Below are positions 13,479 through 22,674 of a DNA stretch of 64,000 bases, piece by piece. The DNA lies in contig JAFEFT010000037.1 in assembly GCA_018240435.1 (NCBI GenBank), positions 38,687 through 102,686 on the forward strand, read 5' to 3'. This DNA comes from Pseudomonadota bacterium. Its GTDB lineage: Bacteria; Pseudomonadota; Gammaproteobacteria; Xanthomonadales; Xanthomonadaceae. Under the pieces are notes generated by a model. That model was not told the DNA's origin. It did not search any database and worked only from the letters and a program-made list of their open reading frames with translations. Both the position numbers and the translations under genes were made by a program. Within the stretch, counting starts at the first letter, position 1; each line of letters opens with the position of its first letter.

Positions 13479-14309
13479 TCAGGTGCCGCGCCAGGCGGTG
13501 CGCGCGGCCTGCGCCCAGCCGGCGGCGCGATGCAGGACGATGCGCTGCGCCAGCGGCACGTCCTGCCACGGCAGCTGGTCGAGCAGGTTGCGCGCGGTCA
13601 GGCCCAGTTCGACATCGCCGGTGACGACCAGCCGGCGCTGGAAGAACAGGGTGTCGGCATCCTCGCGACGGCTGGCCAGCAGCAACAGGTCGACGGCGTC
13701 GCCGCGGACGCTGGCCTCGGCATCGCCGCTGGCCGCCACGTGCAGCCGACGCTGGCGGACGCTCAGCACCCAGCGCAGACCTAGATCGACCACTTCGATG
13801 CCGATGCGACGGCCTTCGAGCAGGTCGAGCGCGCCCTGATCCAGCGGCGCCCGCAGCACCTGCGCGAACACCGTTTCGAGCAGCCGCGCCTGGGCGGCGC
13901 CCGGCATCCAGCGCAGCAGTGGCGCCCAGCGCCTGGGCGGTGGCAGCCAGCGCAGCCAGGCATGTGGCGGTGGCGTGGGCATGGTGTTCTCCGAACGGTC
14001 GGCGCCGGCGTCGCCATGGGCGTCGGCGGGCGCCGGCAGGCCCTGCTGGCGGCGGGCGTCGGCGATCAGGGCGCCGGCGAGGCGATCGCTGCTGTCCGGC
14101 GGCACCCCGAGGGCGTTGCCGAGGCGGCGGGCACGCACCCGCACCGAGCGTTCGCGGGGGTGGTCGGCGGCGGCGATGCCGGCGGCGTCCTTGGCACGGG
14201 CGGCAGCGCCGACCAGATGGCGACGGCCGGCGAACAGCAGCACGAGGCCGTCGTCGACGGCATCGATCAGGTGGCGCAGCGCCTTCAGGCGGGCGGGCGG
14301 CGATGGCAT
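13479..14309 (-). CDS. Chorismate mutase (AroQ type) fused to UbiT (SCP2-like ubiquinone factor)
   Basis: Residues 1-85 match the AroQ chorismate mutase helix bundle (LKALRHLIDAVDDGLVLLFAGRR, then K, D, R-E and a late Gln), with the expected active-site Arg, Lys, Asp, Arg-Glu and Gln positions all present. A 20-residue linker leads to residues about 110-276, a clear UbiT/YhbT domain with DLLLLASRREDADTLFFQRR and GDVELGLTARNLLD. UbiT binds ubiquinone intermediates in the oxygen-independent pathway with UbiU and UbiV. An internal ATG at 13982 is preceded by a good ribosome site (CGGAGAA), so free UbiT may also be made. The ATG at 14309 overlaps the OsmC stop. Confidence 0.85.
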   Translation of the reverse strand: MPSPPARLKALRHLIDAVDDGLVLLFAGRRHLVGAAARAKDAAGIAAADHPRERSVRVRARRLGNALGVPPDSSDRLAGALIADARRQQGLPAPADAHGDAGADRSENTMPTPPPHAWLRWLPPPRRWAPLLRWMPGAAQARLLETVFAQVLRAPLDQGALDLLEGRRIGIEVVDLGLRWVLSVRQRRLHVAASGDAEASVRGDAVDLLLLASRREDADTLFFQRRLVVTGDVELGLTARNLLDQLPWQDVPLAQRIVLHRAAGWAQAARTAWRGT

Positions 14310-14746
14310 CAGGCGGCGACGTCGACGTGCGCGTGCAATTCGCGCCGGCCGTTGAGCGAATTGGAGATCAGGCAGCTGTGCTCGGCCTTGTGCAGCAACC
14401 CGGTGGCGACTTCGACATCGCCGGCGACCGCGATGACGAGCCGGGCATGAACGTCGAAGCGGGTGTAGCGGATGCCTTCGGGCGTCTTTTCCAGCACCCC
14501 CTCGACCTCGACGTCCAGCGCCTGCCACGCCAGTGCGCGGGCGCGGGCGATGGCGCGGAAGGTAAGCACGAAGCAATCGGCGATCGCCGCCACCAGCAGC
14601 GATTCGGGCGTCCAGTAGCCCGGCGGGCCGCCGAATTCCGGCGGCGACTGCGAGGGCAGGTCGGTGGCGCCATCACTGGAGAGGATGACCTCGCCACTGC
14701 CACCGGCGCGAGCGCGAACGCGGTAATGATGCGGAAGCGGTTGCAT
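14309..14746 (-). CDS. OsmC/Ohr-family protein
   Basis: The 145-residue alpha/beta OsmC-fold protein has the two redox cysteines in IADCFVLTF and KAEHSCLISNSL, with the second in the helix-start position typical of the family. Members reduce organic or fatty-acid hydroperoxides with thiol donors. This one is closer to generic OsmC than to Ohr and its substrate is unknown. It is the first gene of the unit OsmC, chorismate mutase-UbiT, nadA, nadB. An FNR-type box lies about 100 bases upstream of its ATG at 14746. Confidence 0.85.
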   Translation of the reverse strand: MQPLPHHYRVRARAGGSGEVILSSDGATDLPSQSPPEFGGPPGYWTPESLLVAAIADCFVLTFRAIARARALAWQALDVEVEGVLEKTPEGIRYTRFDVHARLVIAVAGDVEVATGLLHKAEHSCLISNSLNGRRELHAHVDVAA

Positions 14747-14843
14747 GGGCGGCTCGGCGATGGGTGGCGACGGCCGGCGCGCGCGCCCACGGCGGCGGCC
14801 GATCCGTCAGCCGCCCATGCTAGACGCGCTGTCGCCGCTCGCC

Positions 14844-14857
14844 TTGACCGAGGTCAA
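14844..14857 (-). promoter_or_regulatory. FNR/CRP-family box upstream of the OsmC-UbiT-nadAB unit
   Basis: TTGACCGAGGTCAA is a perfect TTGAC-N4-GTCAA dyad, the same class as the box at 10925. It sits 98-111 bases before the OsmC start, a distance compatible with activation from about -41.5. UbiT works in oxygen-independent ubiquinone synthesis and related genes in other gammaproteobacteria are under Fnr/Anr, which makes oxygen control plausible here. Confidence 0.5.
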
Positions 14858-14918
14858 GGTGGCGTGGCGGCACACGGGCGCAGGCCCGTCACGGCGGCGG
14901 AACGCCCGCCGCCGCGGC

Positions 14919-16325
14919 TCACCAGACAAAGAAGACGAGGTACCAGATCGCGCCGATCAGCGTCGGCGCGGCGGCGTAGACGATCGATGCCGCGATGCGC
15001 CGGGCCAGCGTAACCGGCGGCAGCAGCCGCCACGCCAGCGCCAGCGAGAACACCGCGCCGGCGAGGAACAGCGCGATCCGCGGCGCCGCCAGCCAGCCGA
15101 GCGGAACCTGTTCGGCCTTGAGCTGGGCGATGGTCAGCATCGACAGGCCGAGGATGATGCTGGCCGCGCCCAGCGGCACCAGGGTCAGCGCCAGCCGGTT
15201 GAAGCCCAGACGGGTGCGGCCGCCGGCGAGGCGGTGCGCGGCCAGCACGATCAGCGCCAGTGCGACGCCGATCAGCGCGCCGCCGCCGAGCAGGTAGGCG
15301 ATGATCAACCCGCCGTCGAGCCAGGTGAACACGTCGTTCGCTGCCGGCACGTGGGTCAGCAGCCACCACGGGGCGTTGTTCTGGAGCAGGCCGTCGTGGC
15401 CGCGGTCGAGCAGCCAGCTGGCGATCGCCAGCTTGGCCTGCACGAACCACGGGCTCGACGACCACTGGAAGGCAGCGGTGGCAACGCCCAGCACGCCGAA
15501 CAGCAAGGTCGCCACCTCGACGTTGCTCGCCTTCACGGATGGGTCGAGCAGTTCCGCCCACGGCGTCCGCCACGACCAGCGCACGGCATCGCGATGGCCG
15601 CTGCAGCGACCGCAGGAATGGCAGGACGACGCGCTTTGCATCTGCCGGATGTTGATCAGCGGCGCGCAGTCGACCGCCTTGGTGTGCCGTGGCGCCGCAT
15701 CCCACGCCGCCATGTCCACCCGGTAGTGCATCGGTGCGATCTTGGCCAGCAGCGCGAACACGCCATTGGCCGGGCACAGGTGCCGGCACCACACGCGCTT
15801 GCCCTTGCCATAAAAATAGCCGACCGCCAGCGCCGCCAGCGTCGAGCCGCCCAGCACCAGCAACGCCGCCTGCGGATATTCGTACACGCTCACCAACTGC
15901 CCGTAGACGGTGGTGCCGAGGAAGGCGACCAGCGGCCAGCCGCTCCAGCGCATCCAGCGCGGGATGGCGCCGCCGCGGCCGTGTCGGCTGGCCCATTCGG
16001 TCAGTGACCCTTCCGGACAAAACAGACCGCACCAGGTGCGCCCGAGCGTCACCGTGGCGACCATCACCCCCGGCCACCACAGGCCCCAGAACAGGAACTG
16101 CGCCGCCCGCGTCAGGTTGTTCCATAGGTGCGTGTCGTCCGCCGGCGGCGGCAGGAACGCCGGCACCGCCACCAGAAAGGCATAGCTGACGATCACCGCC
16201 CACTGCATGCGCCGGATGCCGACATGATGCGCGGCCAGCCAGTCGCCCAGCCGCGCCAGCCGTGAGCGTGGTGCCGGCATCGGGGCGATCTGGATCATGT
16301 CGATGTGGCGGCTGCCGTCGGCCAT
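14919..16325 (-). CDS. Polyferredoxin-type membrane protein, FtrD-like
   Basis: The 468-residue protein has about 10 membrane segments and cysteine clusters WCGLFCPEGS, WCRHLCP and SCHSCGRCSG, the NapH/CcoG-like 4Fe-4S membrane fold. In Ftr (FtrABCD) ferrous-iron systems the FtrD subunit is this kind of protein and is thought to accept electrons from oxidised iron. It lies four bases downstream of the cupredoxin gene and ends the P19-porin-cupredoxin unit. It could instead serve another redox complex, but the neighbours favour iron uptake. Confidence 0.8.
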   Translation of the reverse strand: MADGSRHIDMIQIAPMPAPRSRLARLGDWLAAHHVGIRRMQWAVIVSYAFLVAVPAFLPPPADDTHLWNNLTRAAQFLFWGLWWPGVMVATVTLGRTWCGLFCPEGSLTEWASRHGRGGAIPRWMRWSGWPLVAFLGTTVYGQLVSVYEYPQAALLVLGGSTLAALAVGYFYGKGKRVWCRHLCPANGVFALLAKIAPMHYRVDMAAWDAAPRHTKAVDCAPLINIRQMQSASSCHSCGRCSGHRDAVRWSWRTPWAELLDPSVKASNVEVATLLFGVLGVATAAFQWSSSPWFVQAKLAIASWLLDRGHDGLLQNNAPWWLLTHVPAANDVFTWLDGGLIIAYLLGGGALIGVALALIVLAAHRLAGGRTRLGFNRLALTLVPLGAASIILGLSMLTIAQLKAEQVPLGWLAAPRIALFLAGAVFSLALAWRLLPPVTLARRIAASIVYAAAPTLIGAIWYLVFFVW

Positions 16326-16329
16326 GGCG

Positions 16330-16677
16330 TCAGCGGGCGATCATCCGGCCCTGCGCCGTCTGCGGGTGGAACTCGCCGAAGAAGGTGTAGGTGCCTGGCT
16401 TCAGCGGCTGGAAGACGAGGAAGCTTTGCGCGCCCTCGGCGAGCACTTTTTCCTTGCGCAGCGAGGCACTCTCGAACTCCTCCGGGCCCGGCCCTTCGTT
16501 GCGGATCTGCAGCTTGAAGCGGGTATTGGCCGGCACGACCAAGGTGTCGGGAATGAAGCGGCCGGCCTTGATCGTCAGATGGACGACCGGCAGTTCGGCG
16601 GCGGCCGCCGGCATCGCCGGAAGCGCGAAACCCAGCGCCAGCAGTGCGGCCAGAGTGAGATGTCCGGGCAGATTCAT
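16330..16677 (-). CDS. Exported cupredoxin-domain protein, FtrB-like
   Basis: The 115-residue product starts with a signal peptide (hydrophobic stretch to PAMPAAAA) and continues as a small beta-barrel: HLTIKAGRFIPDTLVVPANTRFKLQIRNEGPGPEEFES, ending GTYTFFGEFHPQTAQGRM. This is the cupredoxin_1/EfeO-type domain of FtrB. It probably oxidises or relays Fe2+ in the periplasm between P19 and the inner membrane. It sits between the porin (13-base gap) and the polyferredoxin (4-base gap). Confidence 0.8.
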   Translation of the reverse strand: MNLPGHLTLAALLALGFALPAMPAAAAELPVVHLTIKAGRFIPDTLVVPANTRFKLQIRNEGPGPEEFESASLRKEKVLAEGAQSFLVFQPLKPGTYTFFGEFHPQTAQGRMIAR

Positions 16678-16690
16678 GGCGGATTTGTCC

Positions 16691-18253
16691 TCAGTAGTGA
16701 ACCTGTGCGCGCAAGCCGAACACGGTGACATCCTTCGCGCCCGGATTGCCGCCCATGTTCCAGATGTGCTGGATGTCCGGCGACAGGTGGACTTGCCCGG
16801 CGACGCGGAAGCGGTAGTACGCCTCGACGACGCGCTCGGCACCGCTCGGCAGGAAGGCGAAGAAGCCCGGATCGCCGGGGTCGCACAGGCCATCGCCATT
16901 GCCATCGCCGAAGGTGCAGCCCGAGCCGCCGGCGGCCCGGTAGGCGCCGCTGGCGGGCAGCCAGGCGGCGGCGATGCCGAAGGCGTCGTCACCGCGATTC
17001 CAGCGGGCGCCGCCGAATTCGGCGCCGATTGTCAGCGCGCGGCGGAACGGCAGCTGCCCTTTCGTCACTTGTCCGTAGCGGGCAAACAACGCGTCGGTAG
17101 CGTTGATGCGCTGGTCGATGGAGATGCCCCAGCCGTTGTGGCGGGCTGGGGTTCCGTCCAGTTGCAGGCCCTGGCCGGTGCTCCAGCCGTAGATGCGGTA
17201 GTGGCCGGCGAGCTCGCCCAGACGCAATTCGCGCTCGGCTTGCACCATCAGCAGCGGCGCCGTGAAGAAGCGCGAATAGTCGGCGCCACGGCCGGTGCCG
17301 AACAGGCCCAGCGACAGTCGCCACGGCTCGGCCGAATGGGTCTGGTTCAGATACGAGACGATCGCGCCGGGCTGGAAACCGTTGGCATCGGTGCCGACCT
17401 CGCCGCCGGCATCGAGCAGCGGGTTGTGCACGAACACCGAGTTGAGGAACTGGCTGGATTCGTCGCCGGCGACGGCGTTCTGGTCGAAGAATCCGAACAG
17501 ATCCATCTTGCCCAGCGTCAGCTCCAGCGATTGTCGTGAATTCGGCTTGAAGCCGCCGACCGGCAACGGGATGCTGGCCTGATACCACGCCTGGCCGAGG
17601 ATCGCCGCCGAATCGTCGGCATTGAGGCCGCTGGCGCGGAAAGCGGCGGCGTCGGGCGCGCTGGCGAACGCGCCCAGGCGCGTGAAAGCGGCGTTCAAGC
17701 CTTGCCCCTGTCCGAGGCGAAGCTGCGCGTACAGCTTTTGCTCGGCGTTGCCGATCGCCTCCAGCGGCACGGTGATGCCGATGTCGGCGCGGTAATTGAG
17801 CTGGCCGCCGCCGTCGAGCGTCCCGGTGGGCAGCCCTTGGGCGGTCTGTGCGACCGTCGTCAGACTGGCGTCGATGGCCAGGCCGTCGAGGGCGTCGATG
17901 CGTGATGCCGCTTTTCGCATCGCCAAGGCGTCGTCTTCGACCGCCTTCACCCGCGCCGTCAATTCCGGCTCGTTCTCGCTGATGGTGTCGGTGTCGAGGC
18001 TTTGCGCGATGCGCGTCTGCTCGGCCTCCAGCGCGCCGATCCGCCGTTCCAGCGGTGCCGTGCTGGCCGCGCGCGTCGCGGCAAGCTGCTTTTCCAGTTC
18101 GGCATTGCGCTGCTCGAGCTGGCTGACGCGGGCATCGAGCCGCTGCACCATCCGCAGCAAGCGCGCCTCGCTGGCGTCACTGGCGCGGGCGCCGCCGGCG
18201 CAGGCGAGGGCGCCGGCCAGCAGCACCGGGGCGAGCGTGCGCACCGTAGGCAT
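16691..18253 (-). CDS. OprB-type carbohydrate-selective porin family protein
   Basis: The 520-residue outer-membrane protein has a signal peptide (to GGARA), a coiled-coil segment at about residues 28-75 (RLDARVSQLEQRNAELEKQL), and a beta-barrel ending RAQVHY with a terminal aromatic. The C-terminal part (RVVEAYYRFRVAGQVHLSPDIQHIWNMGGNP) is characteristic of the OprB family. An Asp/Gly loop near residue 450 resembles a calcium site. Its place between P19 and the cupredoxin, all within a few bases, suggests a role in passing iron or an iron complex through the outer membrane rather than sugar uptake (inference). Confidence 0.8.
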   Translation of the reverse strand: MPTVRTLAPVLLAGALACAGGARASDASEARLLRMVQRLDARVSQLEQRNAELEKQLAATRAASTAPLERRIGALEAEQTRIAQSLDTDTISENEPELTARVKAVEDDALAMRKAASRIDALDGLAIDASLTTVAQTAQGLPTGTLDGGGQLNYRADIGITVPLEAIGNAEQKLYAQLRLGQGQGLNAAFTRLGAFASAPDAAAFRASGLNADDSAAILGQAWYQASIPLPVGGFKPNSRQSLELTLGKMDLFGFFDQNAVAGDESSQFLNSVFVHNPLLDAGGEVGTDANGFQPGAIVSYLNQTHSAEPWRLSLGLFGTGRGADYSRFFTAPLLMVQAERELRLGELAGHYRIYGWSTGQGLQLDGTPARHNGWGISIDQRINATDALFARYGQVTKGQLPFRRALTIGAEFGGARWNRGDDAFGIAAAWLPASGAYRAAGGSGCTFGDGNGDGLCDPGDPGFFAFLPSGAERVVEAYYRFRVAGQVHLSPDIQHIWNMGGNPGAKDVTVFGLRAQVHY

Positions 18254-18256
18254 GAC

Positions 18257-18805
18257 TCAGTACCCGCCCTTCTTGCCGATGCCGACATAGGTGAAGTCGT
18301 ACTCGACGGTAAACGGCTTGAACCACGGCCGCACCCCGGTCAGGCGATCGGTATGGCGGCCGAAATGGGCACCGGCATTGGCCGATGGCGGCGCGATGGC
18401 GTATTTGACGTGGTACTTGCCCGGCCCGGCCAGCTTGACGTTGTCGCCGTAGTGCGGGCCGTCGTTGGCGACCATCGGCATCAGGTCGCCGCTGATCGGG
18501 GTGCTGCTGCCGGCCTTGGTGATCTGGTAGGTGATGACGAGATAGGGCATCCAGGCGCCTTCCTCGAAACCGTTGGGATTGTTGGCCAGCGCATGGATGT
18601 CGGCCTCGATGTGGATGTCGGACTGCTCGGCCTTGCGCATCATGCCGTCGGGTTCCATCGTCACCGGCTGCAGGTAGACGGCGGCGATCTCCATGCCATT
18701 GCGCTGCTGCGGCGTGCCGATCGGATATTCGATGGCCTGCGCCGGCAGGCTGGCGATCAGGGCAGCCGCCACTGCGGCGATGGACAGGGGGGAACGGACG
18801 GGCAT
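18257..18805 (-). CDS. Periplasmic P19/FtrA-type iron-binding protein
   Basis: The 182-residue protein has a cleavable signal peptide (ending SLPAQA) and the P19/Tp34 fold: YPIGTPQQRNGMEIAAVYLQPV, a SDIHIEADIHA strand with metal-site residues, MPYLVITYQI, and GPHYGDNVKL. These Cu-assisted ferrous-iron binding proteins deliver iron to an FTR1 permease in known systems. The ATG at 18805 has GGAGA upstream. It is the first gene of the unit and a Fur-box-like sequence lies about 70-85 bases upstream. Confidence 0.88.
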   Translation of the reverse strand: MPVRSPLSIAAVAAALIASLPAQAIEYPIGTPQQRNGMEIAAVYLQPVTMEPDGMMRKAEQSDIHIEADIHALANNPNGFEEGAWMPYLVITYQITKAGSSTPISGDLMPMVANDGPHYGDNVKLAGPGKYHVKYAIAPPSANAGAHFGRHTDRLTGVRPWFKPFTVEYDFTYVGIGKKGGY

Positions 18806-18862
18806 CGTGGTCTCCGAATACGGGCCGGCAGGGCGGGGATGGCGTGACGAAGCGAAGCGTAT

Positions 18863-18892
18863 GCGAATCATTCGCAAATATCAATGATTATC
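18863..18892 (-). promoter_or_regulatory. Fur-box-like sequence upstream of the iron cluster
   Basis: On the minus strand GATAATCATTGATATTTGC (18874-18892) matches the 19-bp Fur consensus at 12 positions, including the whole first GATAAT hexamer. It abuts GCGAAT-C-ATTCGC (18863-18875), a perfect dyad. The AT-rich patch is isolated in GC-rich DNA and directly precedes the P19 gene, so iron repression is likely. Confidence 0.6.
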
Positions 18893-19140
18893 GTAAAGCT
18901 TCTCGTGCGCGGGAGTGGCTCTGCATCGCCGGGCCGGATCGCGGCCTGGGATAACGGCTGGCCGGAATGGCGCTCAGCGCGGATGCCCGGCCTGTCGCCG
19001 CGTCGCGGCGGGCTTTCGACGGCGATGCCGGGCACGGCTGCCGGCGACATCGCGGCCGCGTCGACGCCTGCCGGAGGATGGCGGCGATGACCTGCGGCGC
19101 CTGCCTGGCTGCGGGCGCGCGCGGGTGGCTCAGCCGCGGG
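18893..19140. other. Intergenic region with no recognisable gene
   Basis: About 250 GC-rich bases between the Fur-type site and the nadC stop. Short open frames exist on both strands but none has a recognisable product, ribosome site or conserved pattern. No terminator hairpin with a T-tract was found. Confidence 0.6.
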
Positions 19141-19998
19141 TCACGGGGCGGCCGGCGTGCCCAGCCGCAGCGACAGGTCGACCGCCTGCACGTGCTTGGT
19201 GAGGGCGCCGACCGAGATGCAATCCACGCCACTGGCCGCCAGCGTGCGTACCGTGTCCAGGCCGACCCCGCCGGAAACCTCCAGCGGCACCTTGCCATCG
19301 GCACGGCGGACGGCTTCTGTCAGGTCGGCCAGCGAGAACTCGTCGACGAGGATGCGCTCGGGGCGACCGGCCAGCGCCTGATCGAGCTCGGCCAGCGTCT
19401 CGACCTCGACGATCAGCGGCACGCCGGGGTGCCGCGCTCTTGCCGCGGCGATTGCCGCTGCGATCGAGCCGGCGGCGAGGATGTGGTTTTCCTTGAGCAT
19501 CATCGCGTCGTGCAGGCCGAGGCGATGGTTGCCGCCGCCGCCGGCGCGCACCGCGTATTTTTGCGCCAGGCGCAGGCCGGGGATGGTCTTGCGGGTGTCG
19601 AGGATGCGTGCGCGGGTGCCTTGCACCGCCGCCACGAAGGCGGCGGTGGTGGTGGCCGTGGCCGACAGCAATTGCAGGAAATTCAACGCCGTGCGCTCGC
19701 CGCTGACCAGCGCCCGCGAGCGCCCGTGCAACAGGCACAACACGCTGCCGGCGGGCACCGGCTCGCCTTCGGCGACGCGCCAGTGGATGACGACGGCCGG
19801 ATCGAGCTGGCGAAACGTGGCATCGAACCACGGGCGACCGGCGATCACCGCCGGCTGCTTGCAGACGACGAAGGCATCGGCGGGCGCGTCGGGCAGCAGG
19901 TCGGCGGTGACGTCGCCACTGCCGATGTCCTCGGCGAGGGCGCGGGCGACGTCGCCGGCGACGAGGTCGAGATCCGGTGGCGAGAGGGCGGCAGACAT
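19141..19998 (-). CDS. nadC: Nicotinate-nucleotide pyrophosphorylase (carboxylating)
   Basis: The 285-residue quinolinate phosphoribosyltransferase shows DIGSGDVTADLLP near the N-terminus, the substrate-binding RILDTRKTIPGLR, NHRLGLHDAMMLKENH and the C-terminal EVSGGVGLDTVRTLAASGVDCISVGALT. It converts quinolinate plus PRPP to nicotinate mononucleotide, completing the de novo NAD route whose first two genes, nadA and nadB, are 6-7 kb away. The start is ATG 19998. Confidence 0.95.
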   Translation of the reverse strand: MSAALSPPDLDLVAGDVARALAEDIGSGDVTADLLPDAPADAFVVCKQPAVIAGRPWFDATFRQLDPAVVIHWRVAEGEPVPAGSVLCLLHGRSRALVSGERTALNFLQLLSATATTTAAFVAAVQGTRARILDTRKTIPGLRLAQKYAVRAGGGGNHRLGLHDAMMLKENHILAAGSIAAAIAAARARHPGVPLIVEVETLAELDQALAGRPERILVDEFSLADLTEAVRRADGKVPLEVSGGVGLDTVRTLAASGVDCISVGALTKHVQAVDLSLRLGTPAAP

Positions 19999-20063
19999 GG
20001 GCGCCAGTGTAGCGGTTGCGCGCCAAAGCGGGTCACGCCGAGGCGTGAAAAACGCACAGCCTC

Positions 20064-22214
20064 TCAGGCGATCCTGGCGTCGTCGCCGTCGGCGCGGGCC
20101 GCGTGCAGGGCGTTGCCGAGCGCGCGTTGCAGCGGCGGGCCGTCGCTGTCGACGATGCTCGCCAGCCCCTGTTCGATCGCGAACGCCAGATCCTCGGGGC
20201 GCTGTTCGCTGATCTTCAGGCCGTTGCGATTGACGAACAGGCAACGACCCGAGTAGGGGCTCACCCACGACAGCTTGGCGCGTTCACTGCCCTTGCTCTG
20301 GTCGGCGAAGGTGAACCAGGTGCCCGGTCGCAGCGTGCGCACGCGCGCCAGCACTTCCGGGTTGACGTTGCGCGGCAACGGCTGTTCTTCGACGCTGCCC
20401 GGATCGGTGGCCAGACTGCCCGGCGCGCTGCCGGCCGGCGGCGCCGCCTCGATGAACGCCGGCGCCGGCAGATCACCGATGCGGTAGCGCACGAACTGCT
20501 GCAACTCGTCGACCAGTTGCCGGATTTCCGGGTCCTGATATGCCACCGTCGCCAGGCCTTGGCGCAGTTGCGTCTCCATGATCGGCAACATCGCCCGCAT
20601 GCGCAGCTGCTCGACCCGGTTGGCGCCGGCAGTGGCGCACCACACCAGCGATTCGGCAAAGCCCAGCGCATCGCGGTAGACGGATGATTCCGGCCCCTGG
20701 CGCAGCCACAGCAGCACCAGGCAGTTCATCCACGGCCGGGTGACGAGGTATTGCACCCACGACGGGATGGCCGCCTTGCCGATGGTCTGCAGCAGCGCCT
20801 GATTCACCTGCCGCCGCGCCTGCCACAGCCGCTCGCGGCCGGCATGGGCCTCCACCGCGCGCTGTTCGGCCAATTCCGAGCGGCGGCGCTGCTGCTCGAG
20901 CTGCGCGCGCAAGTGCGCCACGATCGGCTCGGCATCGCGCGCGCTGTTGCTGCCGGCGATCTTCTGCAACGAGTAGTGCAGATCGTTGAGCGCGCGCGCG
21001 TCCGGATCGACGCTGGTGCACCAGCCGATGGCGGTTTCGGCGACCAGATCGAGCAACTGCCGCAACGGGTGGTCGTGCTCGGCGATCAGGCCCGGATGAC
21101 GCAGCGAGGCGCGCATTACCGGCACCGTCAGCGTCTGCATCACCGGCTGCATCGGCTCGGGAATGCTCTCGTCGTGGCTCAGCGCCTCGAACACGCGGCC
21201 GACCATGTCGACCGTCGCCGTCTGCTGCGGCGGCAACTGCGCGCCGTCGAAGGCCTGCGCCACCTCGTCGATGATCTGCCGCGCCAGCGTGCGTGGCGAG
21301 GACAGCGACTGCCCGGCGTGGGGCGACGCGCCGTGGCGGGTGAGCGCGGCTTCGATGGCGTCGGCCGATTGTGCCGATGGCGCCAGCCGCGATTGCGCGG
21401 CCAACGCGGCGGAGGTTTGTTGCACCAGCAAGTTGCGCAACGCGCCCAGCAATTCGCGCTGATCGTCGTCCAGGGTCGAGGGAGGGGCGTGGTGACCGGT
21501 CAGCAGGTGCGCCGCCAGCGGTTCGGCCACGATCGGGGCCGGTTCATGCGCCGGCGCGCCCGGGTGCGTGCCGCGGCCGCGTGCATGGCCGAGCATCGGC
21601 AGCACGCCGATCGCCGCCAGCCGGACGTTGATTTCGGCATAGGCCGGTTCCAGCGCGGCCAGCACCTGGCGTTCGAAGATCTTGTAGAGGATCAGCCGCG
21701 TCTGCAGGTCGATCGACAACGGCCGCGCCGCCTCGCGGAAGGCCAGACACAGGCCCGGTGGCCCGAACGGGTTGCGCGCCGGATCGACCGCGCCATCGCC
21801 TTGCAGCCACGCCATGCGCTGGTCGAGGGCGTGCAGCAGATGCGAAAGGCGTTGCGCGACGCGCGCCGCCATGCTCGCAATCGCCAGATCGTCTTCGAGT
21901 TGGTCGGAGTCGATCAGGCTCAGTTCGCCATCACCGGCGGTCTTCGCCGGCGCCGGTGGCGGCTCGCCGATCGTGGCGAGGAAGCGTTCCTGAATGGCGT
22001 TGCGCTCGCGGCGCAACTCGCGCAGGGCGTCGAAGTGGCGCTGCTGGATCTCGCCCGAACGGGCGCGTTCGCCGAGATCGAACAGGGTGTCGTCCATGCC
22101 GTCGAACAGCGCCACCAGCGGCTCGCGCAGGCGCGCGCGCAGGCAGTCGGCCAACTCGCCCAAGGTGCGGGCGACGGTTGCCGTCGGCAGCGGGAGGGCG
22201 CGCGCGTCGCTCAT
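20064..22214 (-). CDS. DUF1631 family protein
   Basis: The 716-residue, mostly helical soluble protein matches DUF1631 across its length: an N-terminal helical region with [35 protein letters not shown], long helices around [33 protein letters not shown], and a compact beta-rich end ([33 protein letters not shown]) that looks like a PilZ-type barrel, though the c-di-GMP residues are not obvious. The function is unknown. Database entries naming such proteins thymidine phosphorylase are not supported by any motif here. The start is ATG 22214. Confidence 0.8.
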   Translation of the reverse strand: MSDARALPLPTATVARTLGELADCLRARLREPLVALFDGMDDTLFDLGERARSGEIQQRHFDALRELRRERNAIQERFLATIGEPPPAPAKTAGDGELSLIDSDQLEDDLAIASMAARVAQRLSHLLHALDQRMAWLQGDGAVDPARNPFGPPGLCLAFREAARPLSIDLQTRLILYKIFERQVLAALEPAYAEINVRLAAIGVLPMLGHARGRGTHPGAPAHEPAPIVAEPLAAHLLTGHHAPPSTLDDDQRELLGALRNLLVQQTSAALAAQSRLAPSAQSADAIEAALTRHGASPHAGQSLSSPRTLARQIIDEVAQAFDGAQLPPQQTATVDMVGRVFEALSHDESIPEPMQPVMQTLTVPVMRASLRHPGLIAEHDHPLRQLLDLVAETAIGWCTSVDPDARALNDLHYSLQKIAGSNSARDAEPIVAHLRAQLEQQRRRSELAEQRAVEAHAGRERLWQARRQVNQALLQTIGKAAIPSWVQYLVTRPWMNCLVLLWLRQGPESSVYRDALGFAESLVWCATAGANRVEQLRMRAMLPIMETQLRQGLATVAYQDPEIRQLVDELQQFVRYRIGDLPAPAFIEAAPPAGSAPGSLATDPGSVEEQPLPRNVNPEVLARVRTLRPGTWFTFADQSKGSERAKLSWVSPYSGRCLFVNRNGLKISEQRPEDLAFAIEQGLASIVDSDGPPLQRALGNALHAARADGDDARIA

Positions 22215-22284
22215 GGGCGAACCAGATCGGTCGAGGCGTTCATCGCAAGACCGCCACTCGGGGGATGCTGGCACGTTAGGCCGC

Positions 22285-22551
22285 TCACGCCGGGAAATCT
22301 GTGACCTGCGCGCAGGAAATGGATTCGTCGGCGAGCAGAATCGGGATGCCGTCCACAATTCGGTACACGAGTTTGCGGTCGCGGGTGATCAGGCCCTCGC
22401 GCAAAGGGTCGGCTTGCGCGGTACCATCGGCGCGCCGCAGACTGCCGACGGCGACGGCGCGATTGATCGCCTCCAGCTCGGTCGATTGCAGCATCGCCAG
22501 CGGCTGGCGGGTGCTGGGACAGCACAGGATGTCGAGCAAACGGCGATCCAT
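22285..22551 (-). CDS. Trm112-family protein (YcaR-like)
   Basis: The 88-residue protein starts [18 protein letters not shown] and ends with [14 protein letters not shown], the two conserved edges of the Trm112/YcaR family; the paired Cys in LCCP is kept but the second metal-binding pair is not evident. Bacterial members are often found beside lipid A genes, and eukaryotic Trm112 activates methyltransferases. A ribosome site GGAGGAACC directly precedes the ATG at 22551. Confidence 0.8.
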   Translation of the reverse strand: MDRRLLDILCCPSTRQPLAMLQSTELEAINRAVAVGSLRRADGTAQADPLREGLITRDRKLVYRIVDGIPILLADESISCAQVTDFPA

Positions 22552-22674
22552 GGTTCCTCCGTCGGGTCGGCAGCGACATCGCCGCGTCAATCATGGACAA
22601 CGAAGTTTGTCCGCACTGGCGGGCATTTACAACAAAATTTTCACATTTCCACCGAACTCGCGAGACTGCACCTC

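Noticed and set aside
13479-13982. Treating UbiT as a separate gene
   Set aside because: The frame is continuous with the chorismate mutase part; the internal start is noted as an alternative instead.
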